Below are positions 7,204-12,988 of a DNA stretch of 17,941 nucleotides, piece by piece. Position 1 is the stretch's first letter. Each line of letters starts with the position of its first letter. Both the position numbers and the translations under genes were made by a program. The stretch is from the NCBI GenBank assembly GCA_017550445.1, contig JAFZOV010000030.1, forward strand, positions 1 to 17,941, written 5' to 3'. The notes beneath the pieces are model-generated. The model was not told the DNA's origin. It saw nothing but the letters and a program-made list of their open reading frames with translations, and did not search any database. The stretch is from Fibrobacter sp. (GTDB lineage Bacteria; Fibrobacterota; Fibrobacteria; Fibrobacterales; Fibrobacteraceae).

Positions 7204-7240
7204 AGGGCCTCTATACTATACACGCTTTTTTAGAGGCCCT
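7204..7240 (-). promoter_or_regulatory. perfect 10-bp inverted repeat around the activator promoter
   Basis: AGGGCCTCTA (7204-7213) and TAGAGGCCCT (7231-7240) are exact reverse complements 17 nt apart, so their centres are about 27 bp apart. On the minus strand the spacer contains TATAGTA, a possible -10 box, and the arm next to the ATG holds the GAGG Shine-Dalgarno. It may be a DNA operator for autoregulation, or an RNA hairpin hiding the ribosome-binding site. Confidence 0.6.
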
Positions 7241-7247
7241 GAATACC

Positions 7248-7273
7248 AAAAACGCGAATAATTTACATTCGCG
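7248..7273 (-). terminator. rho-independent terminator of the 366-aa lipoprotein gene
   Basis: On the minus strand CGCGAAT (7267-7273) pairs perfectly with ATTCGCG (7253-7259) around a 7-nt loop, followed by five T (7252-7248). It lies 15 nt after the lipoprotein stop and separates that gene from the activator. Confidence 0.75.
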
Positions 7274-7288
7274 CCTGTTTTTTTACAA

Positions 7289-8389
7289 TTACTTTTCGAT
7301 GAACTTCATCATCTTGCGGAGCTGCTTTTCGGAGCGTTTCTTGAAAGCTTCCTTCTTGTCGTCGGCTTTCTTGTACAAGGCGTCGTCGCCGTATGTGTTG
7401 TTGTTCTGTGCCACGGCGATGCTCTTGATGCACTCTTCGAATTCGACGTCGTTGTTGATCCTGTAATATGTTGCGTAGGCGAATTCTTCATCTGGGTCAT
7501 TGTTGATTTTAAGGTGTTCCAGGTTTTCTTCCTTGCAAAGGCTATTATCCACGACCTTTCTTATGGTGTAGACATTGCAGGTTTTGACGCCGTCGGTCAC
7601 ATCGATACTGATATCCTCATCGGTATAGGCGTTGTAGTTGAATTTGAAGGATTGGTCAGCTTTGTTGATGGTAACGGTATAGGTCTTTTCGCCAATTTTG
7701 AAGGTCTGGCTTGTCTTTGTCTCTTCTATGATTTGGACATTGTTTTTTTCGATGCTTCTCGTGAGCGTTTCATAATCTTCATCTTCGTATACATCGAAAA
7801 TATCGTTCGCATCGCCATCGAAATAATATCCGCCATTCAGGGCATTGTACAGTTCCTTCATGAAGTAGGATTTCATGTAACCCACAGCTTCGATGTCAGA
7901 AAGATAGACGTCAAAATGGTACTCGATGTCGGCCGTGGCCTTGCCCTGGCTAAGCTTGAGGGTGCGCGTCATGTAACGGGCCTCTTTTTCGTAGCATTCC
8001 TTTTCGCCGGTGCGACTGTTGTAACTGCAAGGAAGGTAGGTCCAGGTCCCGTAAATATTGCCGGCGGAGCCGCCCACAAACAGGTCTCCATAGTTGTCAG
8101 TTTCGCCTTCGTCGATATCCAAGAGTACCAATGTATCGCCGAGGAATGAATATTTGGCGGAATCGACATCGCCGGGTTGCGAGACAGATTTCCAGGCGAG
8201 GCCTGCTTGGGTTACGACGCATTGGTCGATAGAAAAGGGATCGGTGGTTATTACGAGCAGCTGCTGGGCCTCGTCCACATAAAGCGAACCCGATTGGGAG
8301 TACGAGGCGGAGGCCGAGGAACTGTCATCACCGCAAGCGGCCAGAATTAATGCTGTGGCTGCAGTGGCAGCGAATAAAGAATGTTTCAT
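7289..8389 (-). CDS. uncharacterised 366-aa lipoprotein
   Basis: A secreted lipoprotein that I do not recognise. Residues 1-18 are the signal with lipobox LAAC and Cys19, followed by GDDSSSASAS, the same CGDD-plus-serine start as the cellulases. The mature protein is acidic in the middle (about 195-215, DGDANDIFDVYEDEDYE), has scattered Cys pairs (CSYNSRTGEKEC), and shows a possible beta-rich section (TFKIGEKTYTVTINKADQSFKFNY). The C-terminus is Lys-rich and helical (KKADDKKEAFKKRSEKQLRKMMKFIEK). GGGAG before the ATG sets the start. It has its own terminator and is divergent from aspartokinase. Confidence 0.75.
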   Translation of the reverse strand: MKHSLFAATAATALILAACGDDSSSASASYSQSGSLYVDEAQQLLVITTDPFSIDQCVVTQAGLAWKSVSQPGDVDSAKYSFLGDTLVLLDIDEGETDNYGDLFVGGSAGNIYGTWTYLPCSYNSRTGEKECYEKEARYMTRTLKLSQGKATADIEYHFDVYLSDIEAVGYMKSYFMKELYNALNGGYYFDGDANDIFDVYEDEDYETLTRSIEKNNVQIIEETKTSQTFKIGEKTYTVTINKADQSFKFNYNAYTDEDISIDVTDGVKTCNVYTIRKVVDNSLCKEENLEHLKINNDPDEEFAYATYYRINNDVEFEECIKSIAVAQNNNTYGDDALYKKADDKKEAFKKRSEKQLRKMMKFIEK

Positions 8390-8432
8390 ATTTTCTCCCT
8401 TCCTTATAAGAGCAGTAATTGGGTATTTCCGC

Positions 8433-8443
8433 TAGAATATAAT
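8433..8443 (+). promoter_or_regulatory. probable -10 region for aspartokinase
   Basis: TAGAAT (8433-8438) overlaps TATAAT (8438-8443) in the space between the divergent lipoprotein and aspartokinase genes. No good -35 was found at 16-18 nt. Transcription from here would give a leader of about 170 nt. Confidence 0.4.
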
Positions 8444-8449
8444 AAATAA

Positions 8450-8622
8450 AACCCTAGACACCGTGATTTCAAGTTGCTAAATTTACCCCGCAACGGTAAA
8501 ATGCCGTGCAGACATAGACACAAAAACCAAGTGGCTGGCCAGATGGGTAGGCTTGGGCACGACGGTCGCGAGGAAAGCGGCTGCGCTCGAAGCCGAGAGG
8601 TTTGGTGGCCCAAAAGGAAAAA
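8450..8622 (+). promoter_or_regulatory. long structured 5' leader of aspartokinase
   Basis: This is 170 nt of GC-richer, non-coding DNA with several possible helices: GCAACGG (8480-8486) with CCGTGC (8493-8498), bulged; CGGCT (8578-8582) with AGCCG (8591-8595); and GGCT (8533-8536) with the same AGCC (8591-8594), next to ACCAA (8526-8530) with TTGGT (8602-8606). The last two compete for one segment, as in a regulatory switch. The conserved core of the lysine riboswitch was not seen, so the class is unknown. Confidence 0.3.
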
Positions 8623-9945
8623 ATGAGTCAAAGAATCGTATGTAAGTTCGGCGGCAGCTCTGTCGCCGATGCAGGCCAGTTCAAGAAGATCAAGGCCATC
8701 GTTGAATCCGACAAGAACCGCAAGGTCATCGTCGTTTCCGCCCCCGGCAAGCGCAATCCTAAGGAAACCAAGCTTACCGACCTCCTCTACAGCACCTACG
8801 ACCTCGCCTCCAAGGGCCTCGACTTTTCGACCCCGTGGAACCTGATCCGTCAGCGCTACGACGAAATCTGCAACGATCTCGGCCTCGGTGACAAGCTCAC
8901 CGAAGATCTCGACAGCCTCGAAGACAAGCTCAAGAACCATCCCGAATCCGTCAGCACCGACTTCCTGGTGAGCCGCGGTGAGTTCCTGTGCGCACGCCTC
9001 ATGGCCAAGTACCTGGGCGCAAACTTTGTGGATACCTTCCCGCTGATTACCTTCGACGACAAGTATCGCATTACGCCGAAGACCTACGAAGATATCGCAA
9101 AGACCCTCTCCGACGAAAATCAGCTTTACGTGCTGCCGGGCTTCTATGGCTCTAACCTCCGTGGCGAAGTGAAGACCTTCAGCCGTGGCGGTTCCGACAT
9201 CACGGGCGCTATCCTTGCCAACGGCATCGATGCCGCCAAGTACGAAAACTGGACCGACGTTTCGGGCATGCTCATGGCTGACCCGCGCATCGTCGAAAAT
9301 CCGCTGCCGATCGAATACGTGAGCTACCGCGAAATCCGCGAACTCGCTTACTCTGGCGCTTCCGTGCTTCACGACGAATCTATCGCTCCGTGCCGCGCCA
9401 AGAAGATTCCTATCAATATCCGCAACACGAACCGCCCGCAGGATCCGGGTACCATCATCGGCCCCACTCCGGAAGAAGCAAAGCTCCCGATTACGGGTGT
9501 TGCCGGCCGTAAGGGCTTCTCGATGATCTACATCGAAAAGTCCATGATGAACAAGGAAGTGGGCTTTGGTCGCCGCGTGCTTGCCGTGCTCGAAAGCGAA
9601 GGCCTCTCCTACGAATTGTGCCCGAGCGCTATCGACTCCATGAGCATCGTGGTGGATTCCAAGTCCCTCGACGCTGTGCAGGACGTGGTTCTCGAAGACA
9701 TCACGCAGCAGATGCGCCCCGACCGTATCAAGGTGTTCCCGGGTATCTCGCTGATCGCTACCGTGGGTCATGGCATGACGAACAAGATCGGTGTGGCAGC
9801 AAAGCTCTTTACCGCTCTCGCCGACAACAAGGTGAACGTCCGCATCATCGACCAGGGTTCTTCGCAGATCAACATCATCACCGGTGTTGACGAAGCCGAT
9901 ACCGAGAAGGCCATCAAGGCCATCTACGGCGCCTTCGTGAAGTAA
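8623..9945 (+). CDS. lysC: aspartate kinase
   Basis: Aspartokinase (EC 2.7.2.4) phosphorylates L-aspartate, the first step to lysine, threonine, methionine and diaminopimelate, in the cytoplasm. The 440-aa length fits a monofunctional enzyme. The N-terminal kinase motif KFGGSSV is at residues 8-14. FSRGGSDITGA and WTDVSGMLMADPRIV form the central active site, and ELAYSGASVLHDESI follows. Two C-terminal ACT segments are visible (starting near ITGVAGRKGFSMIYI and ISLIATVGHGMTNKIG), the second with the INIITGVDE pattern used in amino-acid feedback binding. The ATG at 8623 is chosen over an in-frame TTG at 8602 because AAGGAA lies 4-9 nt before it and the family starts close to KFGG. The symbol follows the family; thrA/metL fusions are ruled out by length. 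Confidence 0.92.
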   Translation: MSQRIVCKFGGSSVADAGQFKKIKAIVESDKNRKVIVVSAPGKRNPKETKLTDLLYSTYDLASKGLDFSTPWNLIRQRYDEICNDLGLGDKLTEDLDSLEDKLKNHPESVSTDFLVSRGEFLCARLMAKYLGANFVDTFPLITFDDKYRITPKTYEDIAKTLSDENQLYVLPGFYGSNLRGEVKTFSRGGSDITGAILANGIDAAKYENWTDVSGMLMADPRIVENPLPIEYVSYREIRELAYSGASVLHDESIAPCRAKKIPINIRNTNRPQDPGTIIGPTPEEAKLPITGVAGRKGFSMIYIEKSMMNKEVGFGRRVLAVLESEGLSYELCPSAIDSMSIVVDSKSLDAVQDVVLEDITQQMRPDRIKVFPGISLIATVGHGMTNKIGVAAKLFTALADNKVNVRIIDQGSSQINIITGVDEADTEKAIKAIYGAFVK

Positions 9946-9954
9946 ACCGCATTT

Positions 9955-9980
9955 GTCATCCCCGCGCAGGCGGGGATCTC
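9955..9980. repeat. intergenic GC-rich hairpin repeat, copy 1
   Basis: GTCATCCCCGC, a 4-nt loop (GCAG), then GCGGGGATCTC, with an 8-bp perfect stem (9958-9965 with 9970-9977). A closely related element follows rubrerythrin at 16939. It resembles the short GC-rich hairpin repeats common between bacterial genes. Confidence 0.6.
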
Positions 9981-9996
9981 TAGCGAACCATTAACG

Positions 9997-10027
9997 CCCC
10001 CGACCAAACGGTCGGGGGTGATTTTTT
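9997..10027 (+). terminator. rho-independent terminator of aspartokinase
   Basis: CCCCCGACC (9997-10005) pairs perfectly with GGTCGGGGG (10010-10018) around AAAC and is followed by TGATTTTTT. Its T-run continues straight into the TATATT box of the next gene. Confidence 0.88.
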
Positions 10028-10038
10028 ATATTAAGGCT
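10027..10038 (+). promoter_or_regulatory. TATATT box directly before ATG (leaderless start)
   Basis: TATATT at 10027-10032 is followed by 6 nt and then the ATG at 10039. There is no Shine-Dalgarno. It overlaps the end of the aspartokinase terminator, so one AT-rich stretch appears to serve both ends. Confidence 0.45.
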
Positions 10039-10626
10039 ATGCGCATTTTCTTGCTGCCATTGTCAATTGTCTGCGTTGCATTTCTCGCCGCCTGCTCCGA
10101 GTCATTTACCGATCCTCGCGACGGAAACACATATAACATAACGCAAATCGGTTCGCAGACATGGATGGCCGAGAACTTGAATTATGATGCCGAGGGGAGC
10201 GTTTGCCCTGAGGGTGATAACCGCAACTGTTCCAAGTTCGGGCGCCTTTACACTTGGGAAACTACCCGCAACGTTTGCCCCGAAGGCTGGCGTCTCCCGG
10301 ACAGCACCGACTTTGCGACACTCGTAGCAAGCGCCGGTGGTGCAGAAGTTGCCGGCAAGGCACTCAAGTCAACGAGTGGCTGGTTCAAGAAGGGCGACGG
10401 CTCCGACGATTTCGAATTCACCGGTCGCCCCGCGGGCTACCGCCTTGGCAGCAGCGAAAATGCTCCCGGGAAATTCGACGGCATCGGCGGTTATGCGCAT
10501 TTCTGGAGTGCATCGGAATCTCCCGATGGGCTCGCTTACTATTTGCTTCTGGATTTTAGCGTGCCGGCAGCAAGTCTGAACGCCTACGGAAAGGACGAAG
10601 GCCGCTCCGTGCGTTGCATCAGGTAA
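10039..10626 (+). CDS. Fibrobacter major paralogous domain lipoprotein (TIGR02145-like)
   Basis: A 195-aa lipoprotein carrying the Fibrobacter succinogenes major paralogous domain, a family greatly expanded in Fibrobacter and of unknown biochemical function. Residues 1-18 are the signal with lipobox LAAC and Cys19. The domain then runs to the end: DPRDGNTYNITQIGSQTWMAENL near residue 24, YTWETTRNVCPEGWRLPDSTDF in the middle, GYAHFWSASES, and RSVRCIR at the C-terminus, all typical of the family. Cys residues flanking CPEGDNRNC and VCPEGW probably form disulfides. The ATG at 10039 is preferred over a GTG at 10018 that lies in the terminator stem and would precede the signal peptide. It is a single gene with a leaderless-type promoter. 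Confidence 0.88.
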   Translation: MRIFLLPLSIVCVAFLAACSESFTDPRDGNTYNITQIGSQTWMAENLNYDAEGSVCPEGDNRNCSKFGRLYTWETTRNVCPEGWRLPDSTDFATLVASAGGAEVAGKALKSTSGWFKKGDGSDDFEFTGRPAGYRLGSSENAPGKFDGIGGYAHFWSASESPDGLAYYLLLDFSVPAASLNAYGKDEGRSVRCIR

Positions 10627-10669
10627 TTAGAAAAGCAATTTTATCCAATTTTTCCATAAACCCTTTATA

Positions 10670-10675
10670 TAGAAT
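10670..10675 (+). promoter_or_regulatory. possible -10 box for the cupin gene
   Basis: TAGAAT lies in the AT-rich part of the 111-nt gap before the cupin gene, about 60 nt before its start. The same hexamer precedes aspartokinase and, on the other strand, the AraC-type gene. No -35 was identified. Confidence 0.3.
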
Positions 10676-10737
10676 TCGGGTATAGCCGCGAAGCAAGTTC
10701 TGCGACACGGTTTCATGATTCATTAGAGGATATGATT

Positions 10738-11127
10738 ATGGAAAAAGAGCTTTTCGAAAAATTCAACAACGGTGAACTCAAACTCCCCGCCCATGCAAAG
10801 ACGTTCAAGGATCTCGCCTGGAACAAGCATCCGACCTTTGAAGGTGTAGAACTTAAGCATATTATCACTTCGAAAGAGACGGGCGGCGCATTCAGCTATC
10901 ATTTGGTTCGTATTGCTCCGAACAAAAGCATCAAGAATCACATCCATGAAACGCAACTCGAAACGCACGAAGTCATCGCGGGTCACGGAACATGTGTGAA
11001 TGATGGTGCCGAGCTGGATTATGTACCTGGCGTAATTTCGATTATGCCCGCAAGAGTCCCGCATGAGGTCAATGCAGGCGAAGAGGGACTTTACCTGTTC
11101 GCAAAGTTTATTCCGGCGTTGTGCTAG
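10738..11127 (+). CDS. small single-domain cupin protein
   Basis: A 129-aa cytoplasmic cupin (double-stranded beta-helix). Motif 1 reads NHIHETQLETHEVIAGHG, with His68, His70 and Glu75 or His77 as likely metal ligands. Motif 2 is PGVISIMPARVPHEVNAG with His109. Such proteins can be isomerases, dioxygenases or ligand-binding regulators, and this one cannot be assigned. The start at 10738 is preferred over the ATG at 10732, because AGAGGA at 10725-10730 is 7 nt from the former and only 1 nt from the latter. Its last 20 nt overlap the convergent AraC-type gene, which itself has an N-terminal cupin, so the two may respond to one ligand. Confidence 0.8.
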   Translation: MEKELFEKFNNGELKLPAHAKTFKDLAWNKHPTFEGVELKHIITSKETGGAFSYHLVRIAPNKSIKNHIHETQLETHEVIAGHGTCVNDGAELDYVPGVISIMPARVPHEVNAGEEGLYLFAKFIPALC

Positions 11128-11749
11128 AATCTGTTTTTACGGCTCGCTTATATTCTTTAGGCGAAAGCCCGACAACTTTTTTAAAGCACCTATCCATGTG
11201 ACTTTGATCGTAGAACCCGGCGTCATAAGTCACTTCGGACGCGCTTTTTTCTGCGAGTAGCTTTTGTGCCTTGCGGACTTTGCATTGCATCTGGAACTGG
11301 TGCGGTGTCAGTCCGAAGGCCTTTTTGAATTCGCGGATCATGTGAAACGGACTGATGCATGCATCATGCGCCATCTGTTCTATCAAGTAGATATTCTCGG
11401 GATTTTCGAGAATGCCTTTGCGCAGCTCGTTTAGGCGTGCGACAGCATCTTCGTAGTTGTTGAATGAATCTTCCGTTGCTTTGTCAATTGCAATGCACAA
11501 GACCACCATCGAATAGCTTTTCCCATCGACAGTCTTGATTTCGTGCAGAACGTTCGGCGGAATTTGGAACTTTTCTCCGGCGTTGTAGGTTTCTGCGATG
11601 CCGTTTATCATTAAGCAAATAGAACCTTCTTCGACGTAGCCCACGGTCAAATGCCCCGTATGCGTATGCGGCGGATACGATTTTGACCAGTCCTTGTAGC
11701 GGACGCATTCAACGTTGTCGTTCTTTTTGCTATACGAAATCTCGGACAT
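11108..11749 (-). CDS. AraC-family transcriptional regulator with cupin sensor
   Basis: A 213-aa regulator. Residues about 20-95 form an AraC-type cupin (PPHTHTGHLTVGYVEEGS, then PPNVLHEI), which normally binds a small ligand. Residues about 105-205 hold two helix-turn-helix units: the first around MAHDACISPFHMIREFKKAFGLTPHQFQ, and the second around ASEVTYDAGFYDQSHMDRCFKKVVGLSPKEYK, matching the AraC signature. At 213 aa it is shorter than the usual 270-300, mainly through a short linker. It is divergent from the SGNH hydrolase gene (46-nt gap) and convergent with the cupin gene, so one or both are likely targets. No strong Shine-Dalgarno is seen. Confidence 0.88.
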   Translation of the reverse strand: MSEISYSKKNDNVECVRYKDWSKSYPPHTHTGHLTVGYVEEGSICLMINGIAETYNAGEKFQIPPNVLHEIKTVDGKSYSMVVLCIAIDKATEDSFNNYEDAVARLNELRKGILENPENIYLIEQMAHDACISPFHMIREFKKAFGLTPHQFQMQCKVRKAQKLLAEKSASEVTYDAGFYDQSHMDRCFKKVVGLSPKEYKRAVKTDSSTTPE

Positions 11750-11770
11750 TTGTTGCCATCTAGAAAAGTG

Positions 11771-11776
11771 ATTCTA
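11771..11776 (-). promoter_or_regulatory. possible -10 box for the AraC-type gene
   Basis: TAGAAT on the minus strand lies 21 nt before the regulator's ATG, inside the 46-nt gap shared with the divergent hydrolase promoter. Confidence 0.35.
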
Positions 11777-11783
11777 AATTAGC

Positions 11784-11795
11784 TATTTTTGAGCT
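11784..11795 (+). promoter_or_regulatory. TATTTTTG box directly before ATG (leaderless start)
   Basis: TATTTT at 11784-11789, extended to TATTTTTG, fits the Bacteroidota-type TAnnTTTG element and is followed by the ATG at 11796 after 6 nt. No Shine-Dalgarno is present. Confidence 0.45.
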
Positions 11796-12974
11796 ATGCC
11801 AGAGAAGTTTTCGAAATGGGTGGCTTGCTGGGGCAACGCTACTTCTATTACAGACCGCAAAGAAGCGACTTACGCAAAAGACTTGACGCTCCGTTACCCG
11901 ATTCGCGCCTGCTTTTCAGGTAGCAAGTTGCGGTTCCATTTTTCGAACCTTACGGGCACTGAGCCGGTGACGATTACCGAGGCGTATGTGGCGAAGGCCG
12001 CGCAGTCCCAGGTAGATTCTGCGCAGCCCCAAGCTGATGCCTATGTGCCGACCCCCATCACCTTTGGTGGTAGCACCACCGCAAGCATCCCCGCAGGCGA
12101 AGAAATCTTGAGCGACGAAATCGCTTTCGAAATAACTGCTGGTGAAACTTTTGATGTAAGCATGTATTTCGGTGGCTTCACGCAGATGAACGCCGGTACG
12201 GCCATTACGGGCCCGCTTTCTGGCGGCAAGTACAGCTACGGCAATTTTGCAAAGAGCGCGGTGCTTCCTGATGATTTGACGCGCAAAACGAACTGGATTT
12301 ATTTCTTAAATACCGTCGACATTTTTACTGAAGAAAAGAATTTTGCGCTGGTTTGCTTTGGCGATTCCATTACGGCGCAGGACTGGCCCGATTACCTGAC
12401 GCTCCGTTGCGCTCGCGAAGGATTCAATAACGTCGCTATTATTCGCCGCGCAGTAAGCGGTACTCGAATTTTGCGTGAATACAGCTGCATCACTTATGCG
12501 GCTTATGGCCTGAAAGGTGCTACGCGATTCCCCATCGAAATGAATGTGGCTGGCGCCCGTTCGGTCATTGTGCAGCATGGCATTAACGACATTATCCACC
12601 CCGTCGGTGTAGAGGTCAATAAGTTCCGTCCTTGGAGCGATATGCCCACGGCAAACGATTTGATTGACGGCGTACGTTCTCTCTACATTACGCATGCTCG
12701 CAAACTCGGGCTTAAAGTTTATAGCGGAACGCTCCTTCCGATTTACGGCTGGCGCACCTACAACGAAAATCGTGACATCATCCGCATGGCGTTTAACGAA
12801 TGGCTGAGAACCGCTCCTGAATTCGATGGCTGCGTAGACTTCGACAAGGCCGTTCGCGGTCACGATGATCCGAAAAGGTTTGCCGACAATTTTGATTCGG
12901 GCGATCATTTGCACCCGAGCGCCAAGGCTTACGAAGCCATGGCGGAATGCGTTCCCGAGGAACTGCTGAAATAG
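11796..12974 (+). CDS. SGNH/GDSL hydrolase, XynE-like
   Basis: A 392-aa hydrolase of the SGNH/GDSL superfamily, resembling the XynE-like esterases of rumen bacteria. The N-terminal ~180 residues form a beta-rich accessory domain. The catalytic domain follows: block I FALVCFGDSIT has nucleophile Ser191, block II is RRAVSGTRI with Gly222, block III is VIVQHGINDI with Asn264, and block V is DHLHPSAKAY with Asp370 and His373. The full catalytic set is present. No signal peptide is seen, so it should act in the cytoplasm, perhaps removing acyl groups from imported oligosaccharides; the substrate is inferred, not shown. It is divergent from the AraC-type regulator and convergent with the DXS-like gene (14-nt gap). 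Confidence 0.85.
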   Translation: MPEKFSKWVACWGNATSITDRKEATYAKDLTLRYPIRACFSGSKLRFHFSNLTGTEPVTITEAYVAKAAQSQVDSAQPQADAYVPTPITFGGSTTASIPAGEEILSDEIAFEITAGETFDVSMYFGGFTQMNAGTAITGPLSGGKYSYGNFAKSAVLPDDLTRKTNWIYFLNTVDIFTEEKNFALVCFGDSITAQDWPDYLTLRCAREGFNNVAIIRRAVSGTRILREYSCITYAAYGLKGATRFPIEMNVAGARSVIVQHGINDIIHPVGVEVNKFRPWSDMPTANDLIDGVRSLYITHARKLGLKVYSGTLLPIYGWRTYNENRDIIRMAFNEWLRTAPEFDGCVDFDKAVRGHDDPKRFADNFDSGDHLHPSAKAYEAMAECVPEELLK

Positions 12975-12988
12975 ATGTTTGCTTGTCG

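Noticed and set aside
6278..7260. Sigma-54 (-24/-12) promoter near the activator
   Set aside because: No TGGC-N8-TTGC pattern with correct spacing was found upstream of the nearby genes. TGGCAC matches occur only inside coding regions.
7514..8149. 211-codon plus-strand frame opposite the 366-aa lipoprotein
   Set aside because: The minus strand has a signal peptide, lipobox, Shine-Dalgarno and terminator. The plus frame has none of these.
8450..8622. Lysine riboswitch
   Set aside because: The position fits, but the conserved core sequences and the five-helix junction could not be found by eye, so it was recorded only as an unclassified leader.
8404..9771. 455-codon minus-strand frame opposite aspartokinase
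   Set aside because: It is antisense to a well-supported gene and shows His/Asp/Val-rich shadow composition with no family features.
10018..10038. Upstream GTG start for the TIGR02145-type gene
   Set aside because: The GTG lies within the terminator stem, and the extra seven residues would precede a normal lipoprotein signal.
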